From an uncultured Clostridia bacterium (GTDB taxonomy: Bacteria; Bacillota; Clostridia; Oscillospirales; Acutalibacteraceae): a stretch of DNA of 45,026 nucleotides. The translations under genes and the position numbers were made by a program. The stretch spans positions 1 to 45,026 of the forward strand of contig CANRZD010000006.1 in the NCBI GenBank assembly GCA_947644325.1, written 5' to 3'. This document shows, one piece after another, positions 15,138 through 23,193 of the stretch; within the stretch, counting starts at the first letter, position 1, and every line of letters starts with the position of its first letter. The notes under the pieces are model-generated. The model was not told where the DNA came from. It worked only from the letters and a program-made list of their open reading frames with translations, and ran no database searches.

Positions 15138-17366
15138 ATGCGGGTCGTGCATATGATAGGCGGAGGGGACACCGGCGGGGCCAAGACCCACGTGCTGGGC
15201 CTTCTCAAAGAGCTCCAGAAGCAGGTGGACGCGGAGCTGGTGTGCTTTCGCCGTGGGGAGTTTTCAGAGGACGCGGAGAAGCTGGGCATAAAGGTCCACA
15301 TTATCGACACGGGGAACCCCGTTACAGACCTGCCCCGCTTAAAGAAGCTCCTGCGGCCCGGGGAGGTGGACGTGCTGCACTGCCACGGGGCCCGGGGCAA
15401 CCTGATGGGCACCCTCATGAAGGGCTATCTCAAGGTGCCGGTGATTACCACGGTGCACAGCGACTATAAGCTCGACTACCTGGGCCGGCCGGCGGCCCGG
15501 CTGGTGTACGGCACCACCAATACCATCTGCCTGCGGCGGGTGGACTACTATATCTGCGTAGCGGGCCCGGTGACAGAGGCCATGATCGAGCGCAATTTTC
15601 CCGCTGAGCGCATCTATACCATCTATAACGGCATCGACTTTAACGCCCCCAAAAACTGCGTACCCAGGGCGGAGTTCCTAAAGGGCCTGGGCCTCGATTA
15701 CAAAGAGGGCGACGTGGTGGTGGGCATCGCGGCGCGGCTGACGGCCATAAAGGACCACTCGACCCTGCTGCGGGCCATGCAGCTGGCCGCCAAGGAGTGC
15801 CCAAACTTAAAGCTCGTCTGCGCTGGGGACGGCGAGGACGAACGGAAGCTGCGGGACCTGGCCCGGTCCTTAGGGATAGAAGACCGGGTGTGCTTCGCGG
15901 GCTGGGTGAAGGACATGGACTCCTTCTATAACGCTCTGGACATGAACCTGCTGTCCTCCCTGTCAGAGGGCTTCCCCTACGCCCTGGCCGAGGGCACGCG
16001 CTTTGCTTTGCCCACCCTTTCCACCCGGGTAGGGGGCGTGCCGGTGCTCGTTGACCACGAGGAGAACGGCTATCTCTTTGAGCCCGGGGATTTTAAGGCC
16101 CTCGCAGGCTACCTCACCCGCTTAGCCAAGGACCCCGCCCTGCGCCGGGAGCTGGGGGACAAGCTCTGTGAAAAGTCCAAGCGGGAGTTCTCCCTGGACC
16201 ACATGGTGGAGTACCAGCTGGAGATCTACGAGGACGTGCTGCGCCGCCACGCCCGGCGGAAGTCCCGGGGGCGGCGGGACGGGGCCATCATCTGCGGGGC
16301 CTACGGCCACGGCAACGCCGGGGACGACGCCATCCTCAAGTCGGTGATAGGGGCGGTGCAGGGCCTGGATAAGGACATGCCCATCACCGTGCTGGCGAAA
16401 AACACCGGCAGCATCAAGGGCCGCTACCGGGTGAACGCCATCTACTCCTTCCATTTCTGGAAGATGCTGTGGGCCATGGGCAAGTCGAAGCTCTATATCA
16501 ACGGCGGCGGCACCCTGATCCAGAACGTCACCAGCCAGCGCAGCCTGCTCTACTACCTTTTCACCCTGTGGGCCGCCAAGCGCCTGGGCAACAAAGTGGA
16601 CATGTACGGCTGCGGCATCGGCCCGGTGACGGGCAAGGGCAGCGTGTGGCTGGTGCGCCACGTGCTCAACAGCTCGGTGGACACCATCACCCTGCGGGAG
16701 GGGGACTCGGTGAAGGAGCTGGAGAAGTTCGGCGTCACCCGGCCGGAAATACACCTGTGCTCAGACCCGGCCCTGGAGCTGCCCTCGGCCCCCGAGGCTC
16801 AGGCCCTGCGGTACCTGAGCGCCCACGGCCTGCCGCCGGAGGGAAAGTACGTGTGCTTCATGCTGCGCGGCTGGCAGGGCTTTGACGAAAAGGCCGGGGC
16901 CTTCGCCGCCTGCGCCCGGTTTGCCTATGAGAAGCTGGGCCTTACCCCGGTGTTCTTGTCCCTGAACCGTTTGCCCGACACCCACGCCGCCCAGAAGGCC
17001 TGCGGGGGCCTTGCCTGCCCCTACCACATCTTGGACGACCTGGACCGGCCGGAGCTCATCATCGCCGTGCTGGGCTATATGCGGCTGGTGGTGTCCATGC
17101 GGCTGCACGGGCTCATCTTCTCGTCCTTGAGCGGCATCCCCATGGTGGGCGTCTCTTACGACCCCAAGATCGGGTCCTTCCTGCGCTACCTGGGCTACGG
17201 CCAGTGTATGGAGCTCTCGGACGTGACCGCCGAAAGCCTCTCCCGGGCCCTCACGGAGGAGTATAAGCACGAGCCCGGCGAGCCGGAGCTTCTCGCCTGC
17301 ACCCAGCGGCTCATCGACGTGCAGAAGGGCAACGCGGAGGCCCTGCGGCGCCTGCTGCACCTGTAA
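15138..17366 (+). CDS. Fusion protein: GT4 glycosyltransferase + CsaB-type polysaccharide pyruvyltransferase
   Basis: 742 residues, two complete enzymes in one chain. Residues ~1-370 form a GT-B retaining glycosyltransferase of family GT4: N-terminal GGGDTGGAKTHVLGLLKEL, HCHGARGNLMG, central VGIAARLTAIKDHSTLLRA, LKLVCAGDGEDERKL, and the donor-site SLSEGFPYALAEGTRFALPTLSTRVGG. A short basic linker (RRHARRKSRGRRDG) leads into residues ~380-740, a CsaB/PS_pyruv_trans domain: ICGAYGHGNAGDDAIL, INGGGTLIQNVTS, YGCGIGPVTGKGS and SMRLHGLIFSSLSGIPMVGVSYDPK. CsaB pyruvylates cell-wall polysaccharide to create the ligand for SLH-domain proteins; the GT4 half may build the same glycan. No signal peptide or membrane segment is seen, so it should act at the cytosolic membrane face. 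Confidence 0.93.
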   Translation: MRVVHMIGGGDTGGAKTHVLGLLKELQKQVDAELVCFRRGEFSEDAEKLGIKVHIIDTGNPVTDLPRLKKLLRPGEVDVLHCHGARGNLMGTLMKGYLKVPVITTVHSDYKLDYLGRPAARLVYGTTNTICLRRVDYYICVAGPVTEAMIERNFPAERIYTIYNGIDFNAPKNCVPRAEFLKGLGLDYKEGDVVVGIAARLTAIKDHSTLLRAMQLAAKECPNLKLVCAGDGEDERKLRDLARSLGIEDRVCFAGWVKDMDSFYNALDMNLLSSLSEGFPYALAEGTRFALPTLSTRVGGVPVLVDHEENGYLFEPGDFKALAGYLTRLAKDPALRRELGDKLCEKSKREFSLDHMVEYQLEIYEDVLRRHARRKSRGRRDGAIICGAYGHGNAGDDAILKSVIGAVQGLDKDMPITVLAKNTGSIKGRYRVNAIYSFHFWKMLWAMGKSKLYINGGGTLIQNVTSQRSLLYYLFTLWAAKRLGNKVDMYGCGIGPVTGKGSVWLVRHVLNSSVDTITLREGDSVKELEKFGVTRPEIHLCSDPALELPSAPEAQALRYLSAHGLPPEGKYVCFMLRGWQGFDEKAGAFAACARFAYEKLGLTPVFLSLNRLPDTHAAQKACGGLACPYHILDDLDRPELIIAVLGYMRLVVSMRLHGLIFSSLSGIPMVGVSYDPKIGSFLRYLGYGQCMELSDVTAESLSRALTEEYKHEPGEPELLACTQRLIDVQKGNAEALRRLLHL

Positions 17367-17377
17367 ATCAAAAAAGA

Positions 17378-17415
17378 AAAGGCCGGCCCCCAGCGTACCG
17401 GGGCCGGCCTTTTTC
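17378..17415. terminator. Bidirectional terminator between GT4-CsaB and copA
   Basis: A 10-bp GC stem, GGCCGGCCCC/GGGGCCGGCC, flanked by A-rich sequence on the left and TTTTT on the right; between convergent genes. Confidence 0.92.
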
Positions 17416-17422
17416 CTTTTGC

Positions 17423-17638
17423 TCACACGGCCTTGCAGTCCACGGGCTCGTAGCCCGCTTCCTTCACGGCGGCGGTCAGGGCCTCGTCGGGGATGTCGTT
17501 TGCCATCTCCACGGCGGCCAGCTTCTTTTCCAGGTCCACCTCCACAGCGGTGACGCCCGCTACGCCCTCCAGGGCCTTCTTCACGTGGGCCTGGCAGTGG
17601 GCGCACATCATGCCCTCTACAGTCAGAACTTTTTTCAT
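17423..17638 (-). CDS. copZ: CopZ-like copper chaperone: internal start within the copA frame
   Basis: The last 71 codons of the copA frame form a complete 70-residue-class HMA metallochaperone: MKKVLTVEGMMCAHCQAHV, an AVEVDLEKKLAAVEM core strand, and EALTAAVKEAGYEPVD at the end. ATG 17638 is preceded by AAAGGAGA (17646-17653) with a 7-base gap, as good as any site in the window. The preceding ~25 codons read like a former intergenic spacer (AT-richer, ACTATAAATGAA). So a free CopZ is probably made by internal initiation while ribosomes from copA continue through to add the same domain to the pump. CopZ carries Cu(I) to CopA and CsoR. The internal start is inferred from the ribosome binding site, not proven. 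Confidence 0.65.
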   Translation of the reverse strand: MKKVLTVEGMMCAHCQAHVKKALEGVAGVTAVEVDLEKKLAAVEMANDIPDEALTAAVKEAGYEPVDCKAV

Positions 17639-20008
17639 ATCGGTTTCTCCTTTCGGTTCATTTATAGTGAATGTTTCGGTCTCACTTGTTGACGGCGCTT
17701 CCTCCCGGCGGCCCTTGTCCTTAAAGAACCGCAGGCGCAGGGCGTTTGTCACCACGCACACCGAGCTCAGGCTCATGGCGGCCGAGCCCAGCATGGGGGA
17801 GAGCTTCACGGCAAACAGGGGCCATAGCACACCCGCCGCCACGGGTATGCCCAGAATGTTGTAGAAGAACGCCCAGAACAGGTTCATGCGGATGTTGCGT
17901 ATGACGGATTTGCTCAGCTGGATGGCGGTGCACACGTCCTCCAGGGAGTTCTTCATGAGCACCACGTCCGCCGAGTCGATGGCGATATCCGTGCCCGCCC
18001 CGATGGCGATGCCGATGTCGGCCCGCATCAGGGCCGGGGCGTCGTTGATGCCGTCGCCCACCATGGCCACCCGGCGGCCCTCCCCCTGCAGGCGGCGGAC
18101 CACCGCCTCTTTCTCCGCGGGCAGCACGTCCGATACGGCTTCTTCGATGCCCGCCTGCCTGCGGATGGCCTCGGCGGTCTGCTTGTTGTCGCCGGTGAGC
18201 ATGACTACCTTCAGCCCCAGCCGGTGGAAGCGCTCTACCGCGTGAAGGCTCGACTCCCGCAGGGAGTCCGCCACGGCCATGATGCCTATAAGGGCCTTCC
18301 CCTTTACAAAGAACAGAGGCGTTTTGCCCTCCTTGGCAAGGACCTCCCCTTTACGGGCAGCCTGGGGGTCGGTAACGCCATTTTCCGCCAAGAAGGCCAG
18401 GTTCCCGGCAAGGCACTGCTCCCCGCCGATCTCCGCCCCCACGCCCCGGCCCGCCGAGGCTGTAAAGTTCTCTGCCTTGTCAGCTATGACGCCCTTTTCC
18501 CCGGCGTACTGCATGACCGCCTGGGCCAGGGGGTGCTCGCTGCCTGCCTCCAGGGCCGCGGCCAGGGAGAGGAACGCCCGCTCTGACAGGGCCTTGTCCA
18601 GCACCAGCACATCGGTGACGGCGGGGCTGCCGCTGGTGAGGGTGCCGGTCTTATCCAGCACCACCGTGTCGATATGATGCAGGTTCTCCAGGCTCTCGGC
18701 GGATTTCACCAGGATGCCGTACTCGGCAGCCTTACCCGTGCCCACCATAATAGCCACCGGCGTGGCCAGCCCCAGGGCGCAGGGGCAGGAGATCACCAGC
18801 ACCGCGATGGCGCAGGAAAGGGAGAATTCGAAGGTCTGCCCGCACAAAAGCCACACAACGGCCGTCACCAGGGCGATGGCCATGACCGCGGGCACGAAGA
18901 CCCCGGCCACCTTGTCGGCCAGCCGGGCGATGGGGGCCTTGGTGGCGCCCGCCTCGTCCACCAAGCGGATGATCTGGGCCAGCGTTGTATCGTCCCCTAC
19001 TTTCGAGGCCTTAAACCGGAAGGAGCCGTTTTTGTTGATGGTGGCCGAGAGCACCGGGTCCCCGGGGCCCCGCTCCACAGGCAGGCTCTCCCCGGTGATG
19101 GCCGACTGGTCCACGTACCCCCGGCCCTCTGTCACCACGCCATCCACGGGCAGGCTCTCCCCGGGGCGGATGACGACGATGTCCCCGGCCTGCACCTGCT
19201 GGGCGGGTATCACGCTTTCTGCCCCGTTTCGCAGGACTGTGGCGGTCTTGGGGGCTAAATCCACCAGCTTATCCAGGGCCCCGGAGGTCTTGGCCTTGGA
19301 GCGGCTCTCCAGGTACTTGCCCACTGTCACCAGGGTGACGATCATGGCGGCGGACTCAAAATACAGGTCGTGGGCGTACTGATGCACCAGGGCCATGTCC
19401 CCGTGGCCGAAGCCCCAGGCCATGCGGTACAGGGCGAAGACCCCATAGAGCAGCGACGCCCCCGAGCCCACCGCCACCAGCGAGTCCATGTTGGGGCTGC
19501 GCTTTATAAGGGCCCGCAGGCCCGTGGTGTAGAACTTACGGTTCAAGATAAGGATGGGGATGGTGATGAGCAGCTGGGTCAGGGCCGACACCAAAGCGTT
19601 CTCCATGCCCGTCAGAAAGGGCAGCGCCGGCAGGCCCATCATGGCCCCCATGGCCACGTACATCAGGGGCGCCAGCAGGGCGATGGACCACCAAAGCCGC
19701 TTTTTCATGGCGGCCTGCTCCTCCTCCGCCTCCTTCTGGCGCTTCTTCCACTGAGAGCTGAAGTCCCGCTCCCCTCCGGCCGTCCCCGCCGCCGGGGCGT
19801 CCAGGGGCTCGGCCCCGTAGCCGATCTCCGAAACGGCGGCGCAAATCTGCTCCGGCCCCGCCCCCTCGTCATAGGTGACGGTCATTTGGTTTGCCAAAAG
19901 GCTCACGTCTACCTGCTGCACCCCGGGCACCTTCTGCACCCGGCGGGTCACGTTGGCCTGGCAGGCGGCGCAGGTCATGCCGGTGACGTGGAATTTCTCT
20001 GTGGTCAT
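17423..20008 (-). CDS. copA: Copper-exporting P1B-type ATPase with C-terminal CopZ-like domain fused in frame
   Basis: 861 residues. An N-terminal HMA domain (GMTCAAC) is followed by eight membrane segments of the P1B type. Motifs are: actuator TGES in SAITGESLPVE, the metal-site CPC in VISCPCALGLATP, phosphorylation site DKTGTLTSG, SEHPLAQAV in the N domain, GDGINDAPALMRADIG hinge, and MSLSSVCVVTNALRLRF in the last helix. It pumps Cu(I) out of the cytosol. The ATPase would normally end near FFKDKGRR. Here a ~25-residue Ser/Thr/Glu-rich linker joins it to a second HMA domain (GMMCAHC), which carries its own AAAGGAG and ATG (see copZ). The start ATG 20008 lies 12 bases after csoR. Regulated by CsoR (operator at 20351-20371). 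Confidence 0.94.
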   Translation of the reverse strand: MTTEKFHVTGMTCAACQANVTRRVQKVPGVQQVDVSLLANQMTVTYDEGAGPEQICAAVSEIGYGAEPLDAPAAGTAGGERDFSSQWKKRQKEAEEEQAAMKKRLWWSIALLAPLMYVAMGAMMGLPALPFLTGMENALVSALTQLLITIPILILNRKFYTTGLRALIKRSPNMDSLVAVGSGASLLYGVFALYRMAWGFGHGDMALVHQYAHDLYFESAAMIVTLVTVGKYLESRSKAKTSGALDKLVDLAPKTATVLRNGAESVIPAQQVQAGDIVVIRPGESLPVDGVVTEGRGYVDQSAITGESLPVERGPGDPVLSATINKNGSFRFKASKVGDDTTLAQIIRLVDEAGATKAPIARLADKVAGVFVPAVMAIALVTAVVWLLCGQTFEFSLSCAIAVLVISCPCALGLATPVAIMVGTGKAAEYGILVKSAESLENLHHIDTVVLDKTGTLTSGSPAVTDVLVLDKALSERAFLSLAAALEAGSEHPLAQAVMQYAGEKGVIADKAENFTASAGRGVGAEIGGEQCLAGNLAFLAENGVTDPQAARKGEVLAKEGKTPLFFVKGKALIGIMAVADSLRESSLHAVERFHRLGLKVVMLTGDNKQTAEAIRRQAGIEEAVSDVLPAEKEAVVRRLQGEGRRVAMVGDGINDAPALMRADIGIAIGAGTDIAIDSADVVLMKNSLEDVCTAIQLSKSVIRNIRMNLFWAFFYNILGIPVAAGVLWPLFAVKLSPMLGSAAMSLSSVCVVTNALRLRFFKDKGRREEAPSTSETETFTINEPKGETDMKKVLTVEGMMCAHCQAHVKKALEGVAGVTAVEVDLEKKLAAVEMANDIPDEALTAAVKEAGYEPVDCKAV

Positions 20009-20020
20009 AAAACTCCCCCT

Positions 20021-20314
20021 CTACTTCAGTTTCTTGATGAGCCCCAATGCCTCCTCCAGAATCTCCCTGTCCCCGGCCCGGATGCCATCGGCCACGCAGG
20101 TCTCCATGTGCTCCTGCAGGACGATGTACCCGAAAGCCTGCAGTGCGCTCTCCACCGCCGCCACCTGGGTGAGGATGTCCCCGCAGTAGCGGTTTTCCTC
20201 CAGCATCTTGGCGATGCCCCCCAGCTGGCCCGTGATGCGGCTCAGGCGGTTCTGCAGCTGGCGCAGGGTCTCGGGGCTGCGGGGGGTGGATTTATAGCGG
20301 CAGCAGTCTGGCAT
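20021..20314 (-). CDS. csoR: CsoR-family copper-sensing transcriptional repressor
   Basis: 97 residues, a DUF156/CsoR four-helix protein. The Cu(I) ligands of the C-H-C site are present: Cys in ENRYCGDILTQ, then His and Cys in QEHMETCVADGI. The family opening is LRQLQNRLSRITGQLGGIAKML. Without copper it binds a GC-flanked palindrome; Cu(I) releases it. ATG 20314 is preferred over GTG 20323 because GAGGTGG lies 6 bases ahead of the ATG and overlaps the GTG. It is first in an operon with copA (12-base gap), downstream of a promoter with the operator inside the spacer. The C-H-C pattern separates it from the formaldehyde sensor FrmR and from CstR. Confidence 0.92.
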   Translation of the reverse strand: MPDCCRYKSTPRSPETLRQLQNRLSRITGQLGGIAKMLEENRYCGDILTQVAAVESALQAFGYIVLQEHMETCVADGIRAGDREILEEALGLIKKLK

Positions 20315-20347
20315 AGTGCCCACCTCGCTTTCCTGTTAGTATACCCT

Positions 20348-20376
20348 ATTATATACCCTAGGGGGGTATTTTGCAA
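20348..20376 (-). promoter_or_regulatory. csoR-copA promoter with CsoR operator in the spacer
   Basis: On the minus strand: TTGCAA (20371-20376), a 17-base spacer and TATAAT (20348-20353). The spacer holds the CsoR-type palindrome ATACCC-N5-GGGTAT (20353-20369, with a run of six G). A second ATACCCTAT half-site lies just downstream at 20341-20349. Repressor bound here would block RNA polymerase directly. Confidence 0.88.
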
Positions 20377-20384
20377 GCACTTTT

Positions 20385-21530
20385 CTAAAATTTTATCACG
20401 CCCTCCCGAAAGGACCGCCCGCAGGGCTGGGCCACAGGGGTAGAAAGGGCGTACAGGTCGTCGGCCCGGGCCTCTGTTTCGTCGGGGCGGGTGCCCACGG
20501 GTAGGGTACAGCCTTTTAAGAGCGCGGCCCCCCGGGCGGTCATGCCCAGCACCCGCAGGCGGGGCGGAGTGGGGGGCCCGTCCCCGGCAAGGCCCAGGAA
20601 CGCCCCCAGCACCAGCCTGCGTATGCGGGCGTGGGGGTAGCGCTTGGTCTTTGTGAGGGCGTAGAGCTCCTCCAGCGACACCGCCTGCCGGGCGGCCTTA
20701 TAGAGCCGGTTTTCCAGGCCCTCGCTCACGTCGGGCAGCTTTGCGAAGTCTTCGGGGGCCATCATGCGCAGCTTCGCCAGAATGGGCCGTTCGAGCCGGG
20801 AGAGGGCGGCCGGGCACCGGCCCGCGGCGGTCTCCTGCCGAATCATCTCCAGGGTGAAGTCAGGCACAAGGCCCGTAAGGTCCTTCCCGGCAAAGATCTT
20901 CTCCCGCAGGGCGCTGCCGGAGAGGAACTCACCCGGGGCGGCGGGGCCGTCGTGGGGGGCCCCGGACCGGGGGAAGGCCACAGGCTTCAGGGGCAGGCCC
21001 AGCTGCAGGATGGCCTTGCAGTACTCTACCCCCAGGGCGGCGTTGGGCTTTTCCAGCAGCGCGGCCTTTTCCTCCCCGATCAGGGCCCACAGGGCCCGCT
21101 GGCGGCGGCGGGCAAAGGAGGAGCCGTCCTCCGGCAGGCGTGAGAGGGCGTCAGAAAAGCCGGGGGAGAGCAGGGCCCCTGCCGCCTGGGTCAGGGCGGG
21201 CACGTCCGGCACCTCGCTGCCGAAGACCAGGGTGTTCACCCCGGGCAGGCTCCCGGCTAAGGCGGCACCCCCCCGGGCAAAGCGCTCGGCCCCGGCGCAG
21301 GCCCAGGAAAGGGGCAGCTCGATGACAAGGTCCGCACCGGCCAGAAGGGCCAGGCGGGCCCGGGCCCATTTGTCTAAAATAGCGGGCTCGCCCCGCTGGA
21401 CGAAGCTGCCGCTCATAATGCACACCACCCCATCGCTTGCGCGGCGGGCCGCCCGCAGCAGGGAGAGATGCCCCCGGTGCAGGGGGTTCAGTTCACAGAT
21501 AACGGCGGAAAAACGCAAATTCTCAGGCAT
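20385..21530 (-). CDS. tmcAL: tRNA(Met) cytidine acetate ligase (TmcAL family)
   Basis: 381 residues. The N-terminal nucleotidyltransferase-like domain begins FSAVICELNPLHRGH, the family's 'x-x-E-x-N-P-x-H-x-G-H' ATP-binding motif, followed by IMSGSFVQRGEPAILDKWARA and GADLVIELP, all hallmark TmcAL/YlbM stretches. FLSGSALREKI and YPHARIRRLVLGAFLG are further conserved pieces. In Bacillus subtilis the enzyme uses acetate and ATP to make N4-acetylcytidine at the wobble position of elongator tRNA-Met. ATG 21530 has AAGGAG 11 bases ahead; the ORF track's TTG at 21551 lies upstream of that site. It is divergent from ackA, whose product also uses acetate, but the link is only positional. Confidence 0.9.
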   Translation of the reverse strand: MPENLRFSAVICELNPLHRGHLSLLRAARRASDGVVCIMSGSFVQRGEPAILDKWARARLALLAGADLVIELPLSWACAGAERFARGGAALAGSLPGVNTLVFGSEVPDVPALTQAAGALLSPGFSDALSRLPEDGSSFARRRQRALWALIGEEKAALLEKPNAALGVEYCKAILQLGLPLKPVAFPRSGAPHDGPAAPGEFLSGSALREKIFAGKDLTGLVPDFTLEMIRQETAAGRCPAALSRLERPILAKLRMMAPEDFAKLPDVSEGLENRLYKAARQAVSLEELYALTKTKRYPHARIRRLVLGAFLGLAGDGPPTPPRLRVLGMTARGAALLKGCTLPVGTRPDETEARADDLYALSTPVAQPCGRSFREGVIKF

Positions 21531-21545
21531 TTTTAAGGAAACTCC

Positions 21546-21574
21546 TTGCAATCAAAAGGAAAGTGTATTAAAAT
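21546..21574 (+). promoter_or_regulatory. Promoter for ackA
   Basis: TTGCAA (21546-21551), 17-base spacer, TAAAAT (21569-21574). The -35 overlaps the tmcAL ribosome binding site on the other strand. Confidence 0.75.
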
Positions 21575-21580
21575 AATCAT

Positions 21581-21678
21581 GTGCGGCTTGGGGCCGCATC
21601 TCAGCTTAATTGTACAGCACGGGCCTGTAACTTGGCAAGGCCAAGGCTTAAAAAATCAGCCGGAAAGGAAAAAAGAGT
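21581..21678 (+). other. ackA 5' leader with two hairpins, function unknown
   Basis: About 100 bases of untranslated leader. TGCGGC/GCCGCA (21586-21600) and CTTGGC/GCCAAG (around 21631-21645) can form hairpins, with GGGCC repeats nearby. Neither has a T run, so they are not obvious terminators. No known riboswitch was recognised. The tmcAL promoter lies on the opposite strand inside this segment. Confidence 0.4.
21609..21638 (-). promoter_or_regulatory. Promoter for tmcAL
   Basis: Minus strand TTGCCA (21633-21638), 18-base spacer, TACAAT (21609-21614). It lies inside the ackA leader, so the two divergent transcripts overlap at their 5' ends by about 35 bases. Confidence 0.65.
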
Positions 21679-22890
21679 ATGAAAATTCTTGTTATCAACG
21701 CGGGCAGCTCCTCCCTAAAGTACCAGCTCATCGACATGGACAACGAGGAGATGCTCTGCAAGGGCAACTGCGAACGCATCGGCATCCCCGGGGGCATCTT
21801 CACCCACAAGACCGCCGACGGCCGGGAGCTAAACAAAAAGGTGAACATGCTGGACCACACCGCCGCCTTCACCCAGGTGAAGGACGCCCTTCTGGATAAG
21901 GAGTACGGCGTCATAGAGAGCCTGGACGAAATAGCGGCCATCGGCCACCGGGTGGTGCAGGGCGGCGCCATCTTCCATCAGTCCGAGCTGGTGAACGACA
22001 AGGTCATCGAGGACATCAAGAGCCTGATCCCCTTAGCCCCCTTACATAACGGCGCCCACGTGCAGGGCATCAACGCCTGCCGGGATTTGTTCGGCAAGGA
22101 GCTGCCCGAGGCCGTGGTGTTCGACACCTCCTTCCACGCCACCATGCCCCCCAAGGCTTATATCTATCCCATCCCCTACGAGTACTACGAGAAGTACGCC
22201 GTGCGCCGCTACGGCGCCCACGGCACCTCTCACCGGTATGTGAGCGCCCGGTGCGCTCAGCTTATGGGGCAGGATATAAAGGACCTTAAGATCATCACCT
22301 GCCATTTGGGCAACGGCTCCTCCATCACCGCCGTGGACGGCGGCAAGTGCGTGGACACCAGCATGGGCCTTACCCCCTTGGACGGCTTCATGATGGGCAC
22401 CCGCTCCGGGTCCCTGGACCCCTCTGTGGTCACCTTCATCATGGAGAAGGAGCACCTGACCCCCGGCGAGATGGACCAGGTGCTCAATAAGAAGTCGGGC
22501 CTTCTGGGCGTCTCCGGCATCTCCAGCGACGACCGTGACGTGACCACCGCCCGCAACGAGGGCCACGAGCGCGCAAAGCTCGCCCAGGATATCCTGGAGT
22601 ATCAGGTCTCTAAGTTCATCGGCGGCTACATGGTCTCCCTGGGCGGGTGCGACGCCATCGTCTTCACCGCCGGCGTGGGCGAGAACCAGTCCTCCCACCG
22701 GGCCGAAATCTGCAAAGCCCTGGCGTTCGCCGGCGTGAAGCTGGACCCCCAGAAGAACGAGGAAATGGTCCGCGGCAAAGAGGGCGAAATCTCTGCCCCC
22801 GACTCCAAAATAAAGGTCTTCGTCATCCCCACCAACGAAGAGCTTGTCATCGCCCGTGACACCAAGGCCCTGGTGGAGGCCATGCAGTAA
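21679..22890 (+). CDS. ackA: Acetate kinase
   Basis: 403 residues, full length. It interconverts acetyl phosphate + ADP and acetate + ATP, the main ATP-yielding step of fermentation to acetate. Signature motifs are VINAGSSSLKYQLI at the N-terminus, VVQGGAIFHQSELV, VVFDTSFHATMPPKAYIYPIP, RRYGAHGTSHRYVS (prosite ACETATE_KINASE_2-type), CHLGNGSSITAV, MGTRSGSLDPSV and FTAGVGENQSSHRAEI. ATG 21679 has GGAAAGGAAAAAAG ahead. pta is not adjacent. A terminator follows, and the gene stands alone with a structured leader. Confidence 0.98.
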   Translation: MKILVINAGSSSLKYQLIDMDNEEMLCKGNCERIGIPGGIFTHKTADGRELNKKVNMLDHTAAFTQVKDALLDKEYGVIESLDEIAAIGHRVVQGGAIFHQSELVNDKVIEDIKSLIPLAPLHNGAHVQGINACRDLFGKELPEAVVFDTSFHATMPPKAYIYPIPYEYYEKYAVRRYGAHGTSHRYVSARCAQLMGQDIKDLKIITCHLGNGSSITAVDGGKCVDTSMGLTPLDGFMMGTRSGSLDPSVVTFIMEKEHLTPGEMDQVLNKKSGLLGVSGISSDDRDVTTARNEGHERAKLAQDILEYQVSKFIGGYMVSLGGCDAIVFTAGVGENQSSHRAEICKALAFAGVKLDPQKNEEMVRGKEGEISAPDSKIKVFVIPTNEELVIARDTKALVEAMQ

Positions 22891-22911
22891 GCTGGATAAA
22901 CCCATAGAAAA

Positions 22912-22938
22912 GCGGGAACCTTCGGGCTCCCGTTTTTT
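22912..22938. terminator. Terminator between ackA and the XRE gene
   Basis: CGGGA...TCCCG with an inner CC-TTC-GG pairing, then TTTTTT. The convergent XRE gene ends inside its T run. Confidence 0.85.
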
Positions 22939-23137
22939 ATTCCTCAATATACTCTACAATGTCTTCCAGCTTACAGTGTAATATCTTGCACAGCTGGTTC
23001 AGGGTGTAGGTGCTCACGTTCTCATTTTTCCGCAGCCTGTCCAACTGGCCGCTGCTTATGTGGTATTCCTTTATCAGCTTATACTGCGAAACGCCTTTTT
23101 CCTTCATAGTCTGCCACAGTTTGTCAAAGACAATCAA
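22937..23137 (-). CDS. Small XRE/Cro-CI family transcriptional regulator
   Basis: 66 residues, essentially a single helix-turn-helix domain: KLWQTMKEKGVSQYKLIKEYHISSGQLDRLRKNENVSTYTLNQLCKILHCKLEDIVEYI. This is the Cro/CI-type minimal repressor common in Firmicute accessory modules. The start is TTG 23137 with AAAGGGGGAG 6 bases ahead. The gene and its divergent partner are clearly AT-richer than their neighbours, suggesting later acquisition. Two perfect palindromes lie in the shared promoter region, so it probably represses itself and the SHOCT gene. No toxin-like partner was recognised. Confidence 0.88.
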   Translation of the reverse strand: MIVFDKLWQTMKEKGVSQYKLIKEYHISSGQLDRLRKNENVSTYTLNQLCKILHCKLEDIVEYIEE

Positions 23138-23164
23138 GCAAAACTCCCCCTTTGCGATACTTTC

Positions 23165-23193
23165 AGCATATGGGGAAGTGTTACACTTGACAA
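23165..23193 (-). promoter_or_regulatory. Promoter for the XRE gene
   Basis: Minus strand TTGTCA (23188-23193), 17-base spacer, TATGCT (23165-23170). The spacer contains the palindrome AAGTGT-T-ACACTT (23176-23188). Its -35 overlaps that of the divergent SHOCT promoter. Confidence 0.7.
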
